Source: an uncultured Collinsella sp. (GTDB lineage Bacteria > Actinomycetota > Coriobacteriia > Coriobacteriales > Coriobacteriaceae). From it: DNA of 64,000 nucleotides. Location: assembly GCA_958369225.1 (NCBI GenBank), contig CATXID010000007.1:46012-110011 (forward strand), read 5' to 3'. Position 1 is the stretch's first letter. Each line of letters starts with the position of its first letter. The position numbers were made by a program, and so were the translations under genes. The notes under the pieces were generated by a model, which was not told where the DNA came from, ran no database searches, and was given only the letters and a program-made list of their open reading frames with translations. Shown here piece after piece: positions 1 through 8,778 of this stretch.

Positions 1-130
1 GACGATTCGCAACGCCGATTGCATCCTAGTAATGCGCGATGGCGAGATTATCGAGCGCGGCACGCACGATGAACTGCTCGCGGCAGGCGGCTTTTACGCC
101 GAGCTCTATCGCAGCCAATTCGCCCAGTAA
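1..130 (+). CDS. ABC exporter ATP-binding protein, C-terminal end (5' truncated by window)
   Basis: The reading frame is open from the window edge to the TAA at 128-130. The 42 visible residues (TIRNADCILVMRDG, then IIERGTHDELLAAGGFYAEL) match the end of an ABC exporter nucleotide-binding domain. They cover the segment after the H-loop, where TIRNAD follows the switch histidine, the last beta-strand (ILVMRDGEIIERG), and the THDELL...YAELY helix typical of type-I exporters such as MsbA/LmrA-like half-transporters. The Walker motifs and membrane domain lie outside the window. The substrate cannot be told. It is unrelated in position to the second exporter pair at 26501-30227. Confidence 0.85.
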   Translation, partial: TIRNADCILVMRDGEIIERGTHDELLAAGGFYAELYRSQFAQ

Positions 131-132
131 GC

Positions 133-175
133 AAGACGTGGGGCAAATGAATCAGGTTCGTTCGTCCCGCGTCTT
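133..175 (+). terminator. Hairpin after the ABC gene, possible terminator
   Basis: AAGACGTGGG (133-142) pairs with CCCGCGTCTT (166-175) with one G-T mismatch, three bases after the ABC stop codon. There is no good T-run, so it may be a repeat-type hairpin and not an intrinsic terminator. A second GGGGGC/GCCCCC pairing follows at about 184-215. The remaining sequence to 330 is AT-richer near 270-300 and probably holds the promoter of the next gene, but no clear -35/-10 pair was found. Confidence 0.35.
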
Positions 176-330
176 AAGTATTTGGGGGCTTGCGCTGCGG
201 ACGTTTTGCCCCCATCGGTGTCGCCCATGTCGCCAATCGGCAGAAGGTGGTTTACATCTGTCACGTTAGTACTAAGATATTCATCTAATAAATTGCATTA
301 GTGGCTTTAGTTTTGGGGGAAACGAGCAAC

Positions 331-888
331 GTGACTATGACATGCTCTTTGGTGGTCAACAGCAAGAGCGGTAATACCAGGATGGTTTCGGGCGCGATCA
401 AGCGTGCCCTGCAGGCTGCAGGCGTCGAGTTTATTCACGCTGCCGCGCTGAGCGACGATGCGGATGCAGATCAAGTTGCGCTCGAGGCGCAGGGTGCCTG
501 CGCTGCCGATACGGTGCTCGTTGGCTTTTGGTGCGACAAGGGCGCATGCACGCCTTCGGTCGCGGCGTTGCTCTCCGCCTTGCACGGCAAGCGCGTCTTT
601 CTGTTTGGTACCTGCGGTTTTGGTGCCGATCAGAGCTATTACCAGCAGATTATCGATCGTGTGACCTCCAATTTGGCCGATGATGCCGAGCTGGCGGGCT
701 GGGCAATGTGCCAGGGCAAGATGGGTCCCGCGGTCAAACAGCGCTACGAGGCCATGCTCGAGCAAGATCCCGACAACGCCCGCGCTAAGTTGCTGCTCGA
801 TAACTGGGTTGCCGCAAAGGATCACCCCACCAAGGAAGATCTGGACCATATGGCGGCGGCGGCCAAGAAGGCCGTGCTGGGGGAGTAG
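331..888 (+). CDS. Flavodoxin-like protein (185 aa)
   Basis: A small FMN-binding-fold protein. The N-terminus MTMTCSLVVNSKSGNTRMV contains the flavodoxin phosphate-binding loop (S-K-S-G-N-T, about residues 11-16), and FLFGTCGFG (about residues 89-97) fits the second FMN loop. The C-terminal 60 residues are helical and charged. The family (Flavodoxin_3-like) includes BilS, the partner of bilirubin reductase in gut bacteria, but no bilR-like gene is in view, so that role is only a possibility. The GTG at 331 is preferred over the GTG at 301 because GGGGGA at 315-320 lies ten bases before it; ATG 337 is the alternative. The gene stands alone. Confidence 0.7.
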   Translation: MTMTCSLVVNSKSGNTRMVSGAIKRALQAAGVEFIHAAALSDDADADQVALEAQGACAADTVLVGFWCDKGACTPSVAALLSALHGKRVFLFGTCGFGADQSYYQQIIDRVTSNLADDAELAGWAMCQGKMGPAVKQRYEAMLEQDPDNARAKLLLDNWVAAKDHPTKEDLDHMAAAAKKAVLGE

Positions 889-930
889 CTCCCATCGCTG
901 ACGGCGGTCGGTCCATCTTTCTAAATGAAA

Positions 931-1059
931 CATCCTCCCGGGCGTCGGGGCACGAAGTTCCCTGCTCTACAGTCCTGCGCAAGACGAAGGCCACATTAAG
1001 TGGCCTTCTTTGCGTGCGGAACTCGCGATGAACTTCGTGCCCCGACGCCCGGGAGGACG
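931..1059. repeat. Outer inverted-repeat element, left copy (nested palindromes)
   Basis: Two levels of symmetry are visible. Arms 931-960 and 1030-1059 are complementary at 29 of 30 positions (core CTCCCGGGCGTCGGGGCACG). Inside, AAGGCCACATTAAGTGGCCTT (about 987-1007) is a further hairpin. The segment 957-1019 recurs in inverse orientation at about 6150-6212 on the far side of the surface protein gene, and the similarity extends weakly to about 6241. The whole could act as a terminator for the flavodoxin gene, but its paired occurrence suggests it marks the end of a cassette. Confidence 0.7.
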
Positions 1060-1087
1060 CCTCTTTATTGATGGGAGGCCTGATAGG

Positions 1088-1504
1088 TCGATGGTTCCGT
1101 GCCCGGATGCGTCCAAAGTGGGACGGGCTTTCCGGATGGGCAGGCTTTCGAAAAATGCGTCCCGGAATTTGCCTTTGGAATGGGACGTAGTTTCCCGTTG
1201 AGGTGCTTTGCGGAAAGTGCATCCCACTCTGGGCGGTCGAAGTGGGACACACTTTCCCAAAGGCGCTCCAACGGGAAATTGCGTCCCATTATTCGGTCAA
1301 GAAACGGGATGCATTTTCCCAATGAGGCTCAAGCGGAAAATGCATCCCGGAATTTGCGCTCAAAGCGGGATGCGGTTTCCGGTTGAGGGTCTAAGGGGAA
1401 AGTGCGTCCCAGAATCGACGCTTGAAATGGGATGCAGTTTCCCGATGAGGCACTCGACGGAAAATACATCCCAGAAATGGCCTTTGAGCTGGGATAAGAT
1501 TTCC
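1088..1504. repeat. Array of seven 61-62 bp hairpin repeats (left array)
   Basis: Units begin near 1088 (degenerate), 1150, 1212, 1274, 1335, 1397 and 1459. Each is about 46 bp of imperfect hairpin plus a 15-16 bp linker. The left arm resembles GGAAAATGCATCCC, the loop is about 18 nt and variable, and the right arm resembles GGGATGCATTTTCC. Individual positions vary between units, with some paired or wobble changes, for example unit 1212 (GGAAAGTGCATCCC / GGGACACACTTTCC). Linkers often read CCCAATGAGGCTCAAG or its complement. The array lies between the outer inverted repeat and the surface protein gene; 1505-1627 after it is probably the promoter region of that gene. Open frames across it are translated repeats, not genes. 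Confidence 0.8.
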
Positions 1505-1627
1505 GCGGCATCTCGGATTCTCAAAAACGAGACACGCCGTTGGCGAAAATGAGACACGTGATATCGGGCATCGGATGTATCATTTGCAAAAATGAGTCCA
1601 CTCCACTCGAATAAAGCGAGGTCCCTC

Positions 1628-4600
1628 ATGTACGTTCCACACCCCCGTATCCGTAGGCTGTCGAAAATCCCGCTTGTTGGGACGGCGGCGCTTGCTGCGT
1701 TGATCGCCACGAGCGTCGCCTGCTTCACGCCCACGCCCCAGGTTGCCCAGGCGGCAGACGCGCCCGCAATCACCGATATGACCGAGCAGGATTATCAAGC
1801 CCTGGGTCTGGGCACGAGCGAGGACATTCCGGCCGATACCGTTGGCCCCTATTCCACTGATACCCCCACGACGTTTGCCACGCGCAGCGAGGTCTATATG
1901 GCAGCTAACGGTAGCCATGGCAATCGCTACACTCTGCGCGACAAGCTCGAGAACGTCGAGCGCGGTGACATTGGCGGCAGCAGCAAACTCACCGATGGCT
2001 ATGGAAGTGTGTGGGGCGCCGCAAAGTTCTGGCAAAACGTCAACAACTTCGATACGAACAGCGATCTCTACAAGCATAGCGACTACGGTGGCGGCGCCTG
2101 GTCGTACCTAAGCAACAATGAGTCCTCAACAGTACTCGCCAACGACAACAACGGTTTCTCGGGCATTCACGCCACGAGTGTTGAGTTCTGCAGCGACGCC
2201 AGCACGGGCAAAAAGAGCCGCGTTGCCGAGCTCCGTGCCTACGGCGACAGTTCCTCCACGACGATTGACGGCAAGTCATACGCCGGAAAGGTTGAGCTGG
2301 TCCTCTACTCGTTTAGCAACGGGCGTACGCGCACTCTCGACACACACCTGCCGGTGACGGTCAACACTAATATGATGTACGAAGGCCGTTTTAAGTACCT
2401 GGATGCCGGTTACCTGCAAGAGCACGACGCCGTCTTTGATGTCGAGGCGGGCGATGTCGATGGCGACGGCGTCGACGAGCTTTTTGTCTACGCGGGCTGC
2501 TATGTCGACGAGAACGGCGTGCGCAAGGCTGTAGTCGACATGTATGACTTGGAGGGCGGCAACTGGAAGCAAAGCGTCGTCAAGATCGATGCCGGTAACG
2601 CCGCGGACTACACCACGCACAACAAGGGCGGGAACGACTCCTGGACGCAGCTTCAGTCAGCTCCTGTCGTTTCGCTAGCGGCCGGCGACCTCGATCGCGA
2701 TTTTTGCGATGACCTCGCCATCGTGGTCTCGGCACCCTACGGCAAGAAGAATATTGATAAGTCGACGCATTGCGAGCTGTTTTCGTGGGATGCATCCAAG
2801 GGTGCGCTCGTCCATGTCGATGCTCTGGGCGACGCGGGCGCAATCTCCCTCTCCGCGAACGGCAAGACCATGGTCGCTGCGAATGCGACGTTCGGCACGT
2901 TTGCCGCCTACGATGAAGAAGGAAAGAAGACGGGTGAAACCGTCACGGGCCTTATTCTTGCGGGCTATGACTGGCAACGCAGCGCTTTTGATTACGGCGC
3001 TTCTGACGGCAGCAAGGGGCTGTACGGCGCGCTGTACCGCTACGCGTATTTTGACTCGGAGTCTGGCGAGTTCAAGCTTTCCGATTGCAAGGAATACAGA
3101 GACGGGCTCCTCGCCTCCTATGGGCTGATGCATGTGCCCAACAGCGCATGGAAGGATAGCGCTCAGGATAAGCGCTATCCGTGCACCTTGGCGCCTATTG
3201 CCCTTGCCACTGCCAACCTTGACGGCCTGTCCGAGCGGCTGGCGGTCGACGAGGTGCTCGTGGGCGGCGATGTGTTCCGCGACTTTGCCTGCAACACGGC
3301 ACAGAGCGGGGCTCAGGGCTTGGGGTCCATGGTCGGAACCATGAGCATGAGCGGTCAGCAATACAACAGCAGCAACAAGCATGACCACAAGGGTATAGAG
3401 CAGGTGTGGATCAGCGACGTCAAGGCGGGCAGCGTCTCGGGTTCGGACCGCTATAACGAGAGCTTTATCGCTGTGGTGGGCAAGCACCGCGACGAGGACC
3501 TGCGCAAGAACGATGACTACTATTGGATGACCGCCTCGCATTTTTCGCTCGACGAGAACGGAAAGGTGCGCCGCGGCGAGGAGCAGGTGATTAGCGAGAG
3601 CAACCGTCGCGGCACTACCTACGGCACATTTATCTCGCTCGCGCTGCCCGATGTCGACAACGACAGCGTTAAGATCACGTACAAGGACCGCTACAAGGTC
3701 TATACCAACCCGCGCGTGCTTGCCGTGCTGCAGGATGCGCCCTATGTTGAGGATCTGGAGCAGGCATACGGCTATCTGGTGTTGGGCGGCACGTCATACG
3801 GAGAGGAAAAGGGCACGGGGACATCCCAGGGCTATACCATTGGCGCCGAGTTGGGCGTTGCCGTCGAGGTGCAGACCGGTCCGCCCCTGGTCGCGATGAA
3901 TGCTTCAGTCGATTTTGCCGCCGAGGGATGCTATGACTACCGGAGCGAGCGCACGGTCAGCGCAAGCGTAAGCTATGAGTCGCATGCCGGCGAGGGTGAC
4001 AAGGCCGTGCTCTACACGATTCCGATGGTCTATTACGAGTATGAGATCGAAAATGAGGAAACTGGTGGCAAGGGCGTGATGGCGGCGCCCGTGTCGCTCG
4101 GCGCGCAGACCTCGGTCGTTAATGTCGAGGCCTATGACCGCATTGCCAAACAGCACAATATGACGCCGCTCAGCTACTTTTTGACCAACCGGTCGGGAGA
4201 ACCCGGAACCTATCAAACGACGCTCAACGGCGAGACTCCCGTTGGGGATTCCTTTGGCCTGGGCAAGCCTGGCGTAACGCGCGCCTACACGCACGATGGG
4301 TTTAACGGCGCCGCCGCGCAGTCGGGGGCGAGCATTGAGCAGACCATCGAAGTCGAGGAGGGCAAGGAGCAGGAGCTCGAGCTCGGCTTGACACTGAACG
4401 GCAGCGTTGTCATGGGCGCGAAGCTCGCAAAGCACGAGTTGTTTGGCGGCCTGTGCTTTGGTGCCAACGCCGGCTTTACTACGGGTAACTCCTCGAGTGA
4501 ATCGACCGAATACGGCGGCACCGTCGACAACCTGCCCGAGGCCGCGCAGGGCAAGTACGGTTTTGTGTGGCGTCTGGGCGTCAACGCGGTGGATGTCGAC

Positions 4601-5707
4601 AAGTTCGAGGCAGACTCGGGCGACAAGCTCGGCACCAAGGACACCGACCAGTTCTGGATCGTGGGCTATGACGTTAAGGACGTCGAGATGCCCGACGCGC
4701 CGGCCGTGACGGGCTTTACGGCAAACGCCGTCGATTCGACCAGCGTTACGTTTAGCTGGGACGATGTGCTCGCAAACAAGAGTGGCTTTAGCTACGGCGT
4801 GGGCATGCTGCAGAGCAATGCGGCGGATGCGGTCGTCAATAGCTGGAAGATTGCCGACAACACGAAGACCTCGCTCAAGTGGGATGGGCTGCAGCCCAAT
4901 ACGGAGTATCGATTCGCCATCGCCGCCGTTAAGAATGGATCCACGACCGAAACAGGTATTCGCTCGGCAATCATCACGGTCAAGACCATGCCCGATGGCA
5001 TGACGATGACCGTGAGCGGACCTGCGGCGGAGGGGTCGGATCTTGGATACGACTCTTCGGTTGAGTGCACGGCGGGAAGCCACCTGACGCTCTTGGCGAT
5101 TGGCCATGTGAAGCAACTCGGTGCCGACGATAGCGAAACAGGGCTGGCACCGACCTATATGTGGTACCGCAAGGGCCGCGGCGAGACAGAGTTTAAGCTC
5201 GTGGGTGCCGATGGCAACCTCGCGGCTGGAACGGCCTCAAAGCTCGAGATTGACCTGACCGCAGACGATGACGGTGCGCAGTATTACTGCCACGTGGGAT
5301 ACAACGACGTGGGCCTCGACACCGGCACGACGCTCGTGAATATCGAGGCCGAGGAGACAGCGCCCACAACGGTGAATGCCACCCCGATCCGCACGCGCCG
5401 CCTGTTCTCACAGGCAAGTGCGGGCGCCAAGAAGTTCCTGGACCATACGCTGGTAAACACCGCCGGCCCAACCGATTCCGAAGGCTCAAAGGACCCCGAG
5501 ACTCCTGAGACCCCGACGAACCCGGACAAGCCCAAGTCCGACAACGGAGCTAAGACCGACACCAAGGTCAAGACTGCGACCACAGCGAAGAACCTCGCAA
5601 ACACCGGCGACCAAACATTCGCCCTAGTCGCCACCGCAGCAGCAGCGGGAGCAACGCTCGTAGTGATAGCCCTCATCATGCTGATCAAGCGCCGCAAGAC
5701 CCACTAG
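1628..5707 (+). CDS. Large cell-wall-anchored surface protein with FG-GAP-like, FN3 and LAxTG sorting regions (1359 aa)
   Basis: Predicted secreted surface protein or adhesin. The N-terminus has basic residues (RIRRLSK), a hydrophobic stretch (LVGTAALAALIATSVA) and a likely cleavage after AQA/ADA. Calcium-binding FG-GAP/VCBS-like motifs are seen at about residues 268-290 (GDVDGDGVDELFVYAG) and 348-368 (AGDLDRDFCDDLAIVVS), with weaker ones near 526 and 671. A Gly/Ser-rich beta region follows (about 740-1010), then a fibronectin type III domain (about 1022-1121), an Ig-like region (about 1124-1240) and a Pro/Lys-rich wall-spanning stretch. The C-terminus is LANTGD at 1323, a hydrophobic helix and RRKTH, a sortase sorting signal of the LAxTG type known for class E sortases. 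ATG 1628 has GAGG at 1618-1621; ATG 1592 has no ribosome site. No sortase gene is in the window. Ligand unknown. Confidence 0.85.
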   Translation: MYVPHPRIRRLSKIPLVGTAALAALIATSVACFTPTPQVAQAADAPAITDMTEQDYQALGLGTSEDIPADTVGPYSTDTPTTFATRSEVYMAANGSHGNRYTLRDKLENVERGDIGGSSKLTDGYGSVWGAAKFWQNVNNFDTNSDLYKHSDYGGGAWSYLSNNESSTVLANDNNGFSGIHATSVEFCSDASTGKKSRVAELRAYGDSSSTTIDGKSYAGKVELVLYSFSNGRTRTLDTHLPVTVNTNMMYEGRFKYLDAGYLQEHDAVFDVEAGDVDGDGVDELFVYAGCYVDENGVRKAVVDMYDLEGGNWKQSVVKIDAGNAADYTTHNKGGNDSWTQLQSAPVVSLAAGDLDRDFCDDLAIVVSAPYGKKNIDKSTHCELFSWDASKGALVHVDALGDAGAISLSANGKTMVAANATFGTFAAYDEEGKKTGETVTGLILAGYDWQRSAFDYGASDGSKGLYGALYRYAYFDSESGEFKLSDCKEYRDGLLASYGLMHVPNSAWKDSAQDKRYPCTLAPIALATANLDGLSERLAVDEVLVGGDVFRDFACNTAQSGAQGLGSMVGTMSMSGQQYNSSNKHDHKGIEQVWISDVKAGSVSGSDRYNESFIAVVGKHRDEDLRKNDDYYWMTASHFSLDENGKVRRGEEQVISESNRRGTTYGTFISLALPDVDNDSVKITYKDRYKVYTNPRVLAVLQDAPYVEDLEQAYGYLVLGGTSYGEEKGTGTSQGYTIGAELGVAVEVQTGPPLVAMNASVDFAAEGCYDYRSERTVSASVSYESHAGEGDKAVLYTIPMVYYEYEIENEETGGKGVMAAPVSLGAQTSVVNVEAYDRIAKQHNMTPLSYFLTNRSGEPGTYQTTLNGETPVGDSFGLGKPGVTRAYTHDGFNGAAAQSGASIEQTIEVEEGKEQELELGLTLNGSVVMGAKLAKHELFGGLCFGANAGFTTGNSSSESTEYGGTVDNLPEAAQGKYGFVWRLGVNAVDVDKFEADSGDKLGTKDTDQFWIVGYDVKDVEMPDAPAVTGFTANAVDSTSVTFSWDDVLANKSGFSYGVGMLQSNAADAVVNSWKIADNTKTSLKWDGLQPNTEYRFAIAAVKNGSTTETGIRSAIITVKTMPDGMTMTVSGPAAEGSDLGYDSSVECTAGSHLTLLAIGHVKQLGADDSETGLAPTYMWYRKGRGETEFKLVGADGNLAAGTASKLEIDLTADDDGAQYYCHVGYNDVGLDTGTTLVNIEAEETAPTTVNATPIRTRRLFSQASAGAKKFLDHTLVNTAGPTDSEGSKDPETPETPTNPDKPKSDNGAKTDTKVKTATTAKNLANTGDQTFALVATAAAAGATLVVIALIMLIKRRKTH

Positions 5708-5734
5708 TAGCCAGTCGAACATATCGACAACCCA

Positions 5735-5772
5735 AAAACCCGGGTAGCCAAAAAACAGGCCACCCGGGTTTT
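5735..5772 (+). terminator. Rho-independent terminator of the surface protein gene
   Basis: AAAACCCGGGT (5735-5745) pairs with ACCCGGGTTTT (5762-5772), with GCC/GGC extending the stem inwards. It lies 28 bases after the TAG and ends in TTTTC. It is nearly symmetric and could work in both directions. Confidence 0.8.
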
Positions 5773-5796
5773 CTGTTGAGTGGAGACTCCGCAAGC

Positions 5797-6149
5797 GGAA
5801 ACTGCATCCCACAATTAGCGCCCGGAACGGGACACATTTTCCGTCAAGCCCTCATCCGGAAAATCCATCCCAGTTTGAGCGCCCAGACCGGGACGCACTT
5901 TCCCAAAGGGTCCTCAACGGGAAACTGCGTCCCATAATTAGGCCGAGAAATGGGATGAACTTTCCCAATGAGAGCCAACCGGAAACCACGTCCCAGAATC
6001 AGCCCCCAAAGTGGGACGCACTTTCCCAACGAGCCTCAACCGGAAAATACATCCCGGAATCCAGCTGAATAGTGGGACACTCTTTCCCAATCGGGTCCCA
6101 AGCGGAAACCGCATCCCATCCCAGACATGGATTCCGGGACACGCTTTCC
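5797..6149. repeat. Array of six 61-62 bp hairpin repeats (right array)
   Basis: Units begin at 5797, 5858, 5920, 5981, 6042 and 6104, each with a GGAAA(n)TGCATCCC-type left arm and a GGGACGCA(n)TTTCC-type right arm about 18 nt apart. They are the same family as 1088-1504 with the same period. Linkers occur in both orientations (for example CCCAACGAGCCTCAACCGG and, inverted, the first linker at 5843-5857). The stretch 5773-6264 contains no credible gene. Confidence 0.8.
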
Positions 6150-6241
6150 GGATGCAAAAAAGGCCACTTAATGTGGCCTCCGTCTTGCGCAGGACTGTCC
6201 GAGCAGGGAACCTTACATGCCTCCGCCCGGACAGACGTTTC
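6150..6241. repeat. Outer inverted-repeat element, right copy
   Basis: Reverse complement of the left element: AGGCCACTTAATGTGGCCT (about 6161-6180), CGTCTTGCGCAGGACTGT and GAGCAGGGAACC follow in the order expected of an inverted copy of 957-1019. Similarity then fades (CCGCCCGGACAGACG against CGTCCTCCCGGGCG). It ends 20-25 bases before the stop codon of the minus-strand gene at 6265 and could also serve as that gene's terminator. Confidence 0.65.
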
Positions 6242-6264
6242 AGTTATGAACTCGCAGCTAGTCG

Positions 6265-8565
6265 TTACTTGATCTTAGTCGTGCCCGGCGCCAGGTTGGG
6301 GTCGGTCTCGTTGGCCTCGGTCTGGAAGTGCTCCGTATAGACGTTCTTGCCATCGCGGAACATCTCGTAGTACTGCATCTTGGCGTAATCCTCGCGCGCC
6401 TTGGTGGCGGCTGCTGCGGCGGCGTCGTCACCGGTGACGTTGGAGGAGAGCGCCCAGCGCAGGCTGGCGTCCTCGTAGCCGACCGAGTTGATGGCGGGCA
6501 GTGACTCGCGCAGCGTCATGTGCGCCTTCTGGTAGTCGGTCAGCGGTGCGCCGATCAGCTGCATCAGCTGCGTGGACAGGTAGTTGGTGGACAGGTCGTC
6601 GACCTCACTCGTCTGGTCGCAACCGGCAACGTCGTAGTTGGCCCAGATGATGTAGTCGGTCTGCCACAGACGCTCCTGATGCGTGGCGTCGTCCTCGCCG
6701 GTAAACCACTTATCGTTGAACTTGGACGGGAAGAACGGCTGGTGGTCGCCCCAGAACACCACGACCACCTTACGGTCGAGCTTGCTCAGGGCGTTGAGGA
6801 AGTAGCGAAGCGCCTGGTCGGACTGCTCGATGCACGAGACATACTCGTCGACATCGGAGAGCGTACCGTCCTCGACGGTCTTGACGTCCAGGTCGGTCGT
6901 GTCGATGTTCAGGTGCATCTGCTTGTCGACCGGCAGCAGGCCCGTGTCGTAGCCCGAGTGGTTCTGCATGGTCACGTCGAAGATAAACTGCGGATTGGCG
7001 TTCTGATCGAGCAGCTCAAGAATCTTGTCATAGGTAGCCTGGTCGGTCACCATGCCGCGCAGGGTATCGGCACCCTGGAAATCGTTGATGGACAGGAACC
7101 GGTCAAAGCCAAAATCCTTGTAGACGTTCTCGCGGTTCCAGTTGGTGGCGTGGTTGGGGTGCATGGCCGTGGTGGAATAGCCGAGCGACTTGAACTGCTC
7201 TGCCAGGTTCCCGGTCGTTTCCATGTTGTAGATGGTGTAGGGGTACACGCCCGAGCCCAGGTTGGCCATGGAGTTGCCGGTCATAAACTCAAACTCGGTA
7301 TTGGCGGTGCCGCCGCCGTAGGCGCTCACGTAGAGCTTGCCGCGGCTGAGGCAGTTGGACAGGTTCTTAAAGTACTGCGGGCCCTCGTAGCCGGCGCGCA
7401 TGTTCTGGTAGATCGACAGATCCGAGAAGGTCTCGTTCATGATGGCGATGACCGTGGGCTTCTCGCTGTCGAACTGCTCCTTTGCGGCGGTGCGCTCGTC
7501 ACTCTTGGCGGCGTCGGACTTGTCGTAGGCCTTGGCGTACTTTTTGAGCGTGGCCTTGGCATCGTCGACGGAGTAGTCGGCGGGTTTGGGCGGCTTGATG
7601 GACTGCGCCGCACTAATAAAGGCAGGCAGGTAGCCCTCGCGCCAGTAGCTCTCGAGCGGGCGCCAGGTGTAGACGGTGATGCCGAGGGTGTTGTAGTAGT
7701 CGATAAGCGTGACGTGCGCGGTCACGCCGCCCAGGCACAGCACCGCCACGAGCAGGTTGGTGAGCAGCATGCGCTTGGCGTTGGCGGCGCCCTTCTGACG
7801 GTGCGGTGCCACCAGGCCGGCGTACTCGCATAGCAGCATGGCGATGGCGGTAAAGCCCATGGACAGCACGCAGAACAGCGAAATCGAGAAGGTGTAGCCG
7901 GTGCCGGCGACCGCAGCGGCGGTGGAGATGGCCGAAAGGTCGCCCGGCTGGATGGGCATGGATTTAAACGTGATGACGAAGAACTCGGCAATGCCCAGGA
8001 CAAATAGGGCAAAGGCCAGGACCGCGGGAGCTGCGCCGTGGCGCTGGAACAGGAAGAACAGGCCGACCATGAGCGTGGTGATGATGGCCCACTCGAGCAG
8101 GATGCACAGGGGGTAGACCCAGGTAAAGTCGTGGTTGGACGAGACCTCCATGCCCAGCAGCGCAAAGACGCCGGCGAGCAGCAGGCACAGGACGGCGGCG
8201 ACGAGCGGTTTGCCCACAAAGGCGCCGCGCAGGCGGGCGAGCTTGCCGGTGGGGGCGGGGGCGTCGGGCCCGGCGAACGCAAAGACGCGCGGGGCGATGC
8301 GGTCGCGGGCGATGCTAGCCCAAGCGCAGCCGGTGAGGATGGCGTTGGTCAGGATGAGCATCACAAAGGCGAGCGGCTCGTTTTGTGCGACGAGGCCAAT
8401 AGCGCCCCAGACGGTCAAAAAGAGCTGGAACAGGCCAAAGGCGATGCTCCAGGCGAAGGCGCCCTTGGTGACGGTGCCCGACTGAGCGCGAATGGCCTTG
8501 GCCTCGCGCAAGACAAGGTAGACGGTCGCCGCAAGACCGACGAGCGAGATGGCGGCAGCGAACAT
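6265..8565 (-). CDS. LTA-synthase-family membrane phosphoglycerol transferase (766 aa)
   Basis: Membrane enzyme of the LtaS/sulfatase superfamily, which transfers glycerophosphate from phosphatidylglycerol to an extracellular polymer. The first roughly 300 residues hold many hydrophobic helices. The extracytoplasmic catalytic domain starts at about residue 370 with IAIMNETFSDLS (metal-binding Glu), followed by GGGTANTEFEFMTG with the expected nucleophile Thr420, then HPNHATNWNRE, TMQNHSGYD and VVVFWGDHQPFFP (metal and substrate ligands). At 766 aa it is longer than Firmicutes LtaS (about 650 aa) because of extra N-terminal helices. ATG 8565 is chosen with GAGGAG upstream; GTG 8580 would lie before that site. 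Which polymer it makes in this organism is not shown. It is transcribed divergently from the nitroreductase. Confidence 0.85.
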   Translation of the reverse strand: MFAAAISLVGLAATVYLVLREAKAIRAQSGTVTKGAFAWSIAFGLFQLFLTVWGAIGLVAQNEPLAFVMLILTNAILTGCAWASIARDRIAPRVFAFAGPDAPAPTGKLARLRGAFVGKPLVAAVLCLLLAGVFALLGMEVSSNHDFTWVYPLCILLEWAIITTLMVGLFFLFQRHGAAPAVLAFALFVLGIAEFFVITFKSMPIQPGDLSAISTAAAVAGTGYTFSISLFCVLSMGFTAIAMLLCEYAGLVAPHRQKGAANAKRMLLTNLLVAVLCLGGVTAHVTLIDYYNTLGITVYTWRPLESYWREGYLPAFISAAQSIKPPKPADYSVDDAKATLKKYAKAYDKSDAAKSDERTAAKEQFDSEKPTVIAIMNETFSDLSIYQNMRAGYEGPQYFKNLSNCLSRGKLYVSAYGGGTANTEFEFMTGNSMANLGSGVYPYTIYNMETTGNLAEQFKSLGYSTTAMHPNHATNWNRENVYKDFGFDRFLSINDFQGADTLRGMVTDQATYDKILELLDQNANPQFIFDVTMQNHSGYDTGLLPVDKQMHLNIDTTDLDVKTVEDGTLSDVDEYVSCIEQSDQALRYFLNALSKLDRKVVVVFWGDHQPFFPSKFNDKWFTGEDDATHQERLWQTDYIIWANYDVAGCDQTSEVDDLSTNYLSTQLMQLIGAPLTDYQKAHMTLRESLPAINSVGYEDASLRWALSSNVTGDDAAAAAATKAREDYAKMQYYEMFRDGKNVYTEHFQTEANETDPNLAPGTTKIK

Positions 8566-8778
8566 GCTGAGACTCCTCACAAACTAAAACCTACGAAAGC
8601 GGGGGTTTACCCGATTGTTACCTAAATATGCGCTGCATTTGCGGGCTGCGCACAACAACCAGCCATATTAACGCGCACGTGTGGCGGTGTGGCGCAATGT
8701 AGTGGCGACCTGCGCGATAATGGACGGGAATTACACGGAAACGTAAAGGCTTCTTAAAGAAATGGCGAGGGTAGGGCG

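Noticed and set aside
39..269. Small plus-strand frame at the window start
   Set aside because: It overlaps the well-supported ABC C-terminus in a different frame and has no ribosome site.
1088..1504. CRISPR array
   Set aside because: Units are self-complementary hairpins with variable arms and no constant repeat with unique spacers, and there are no cas genes in the window.
1592..1627. Upstream ATG start for the surface protein
   Set aside because: No ribosome site; the added residues would precede a normal signal peptide. ATG 1628 has GAGG at the right distance.
785..1773. Overlapping small frames in both strands across the left repeat array
   Set aside because: Their peptides repeat a GKCVP/FPL-type pattern, which is the 61-62 bp repeat translated. 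No ribosome sites fit.
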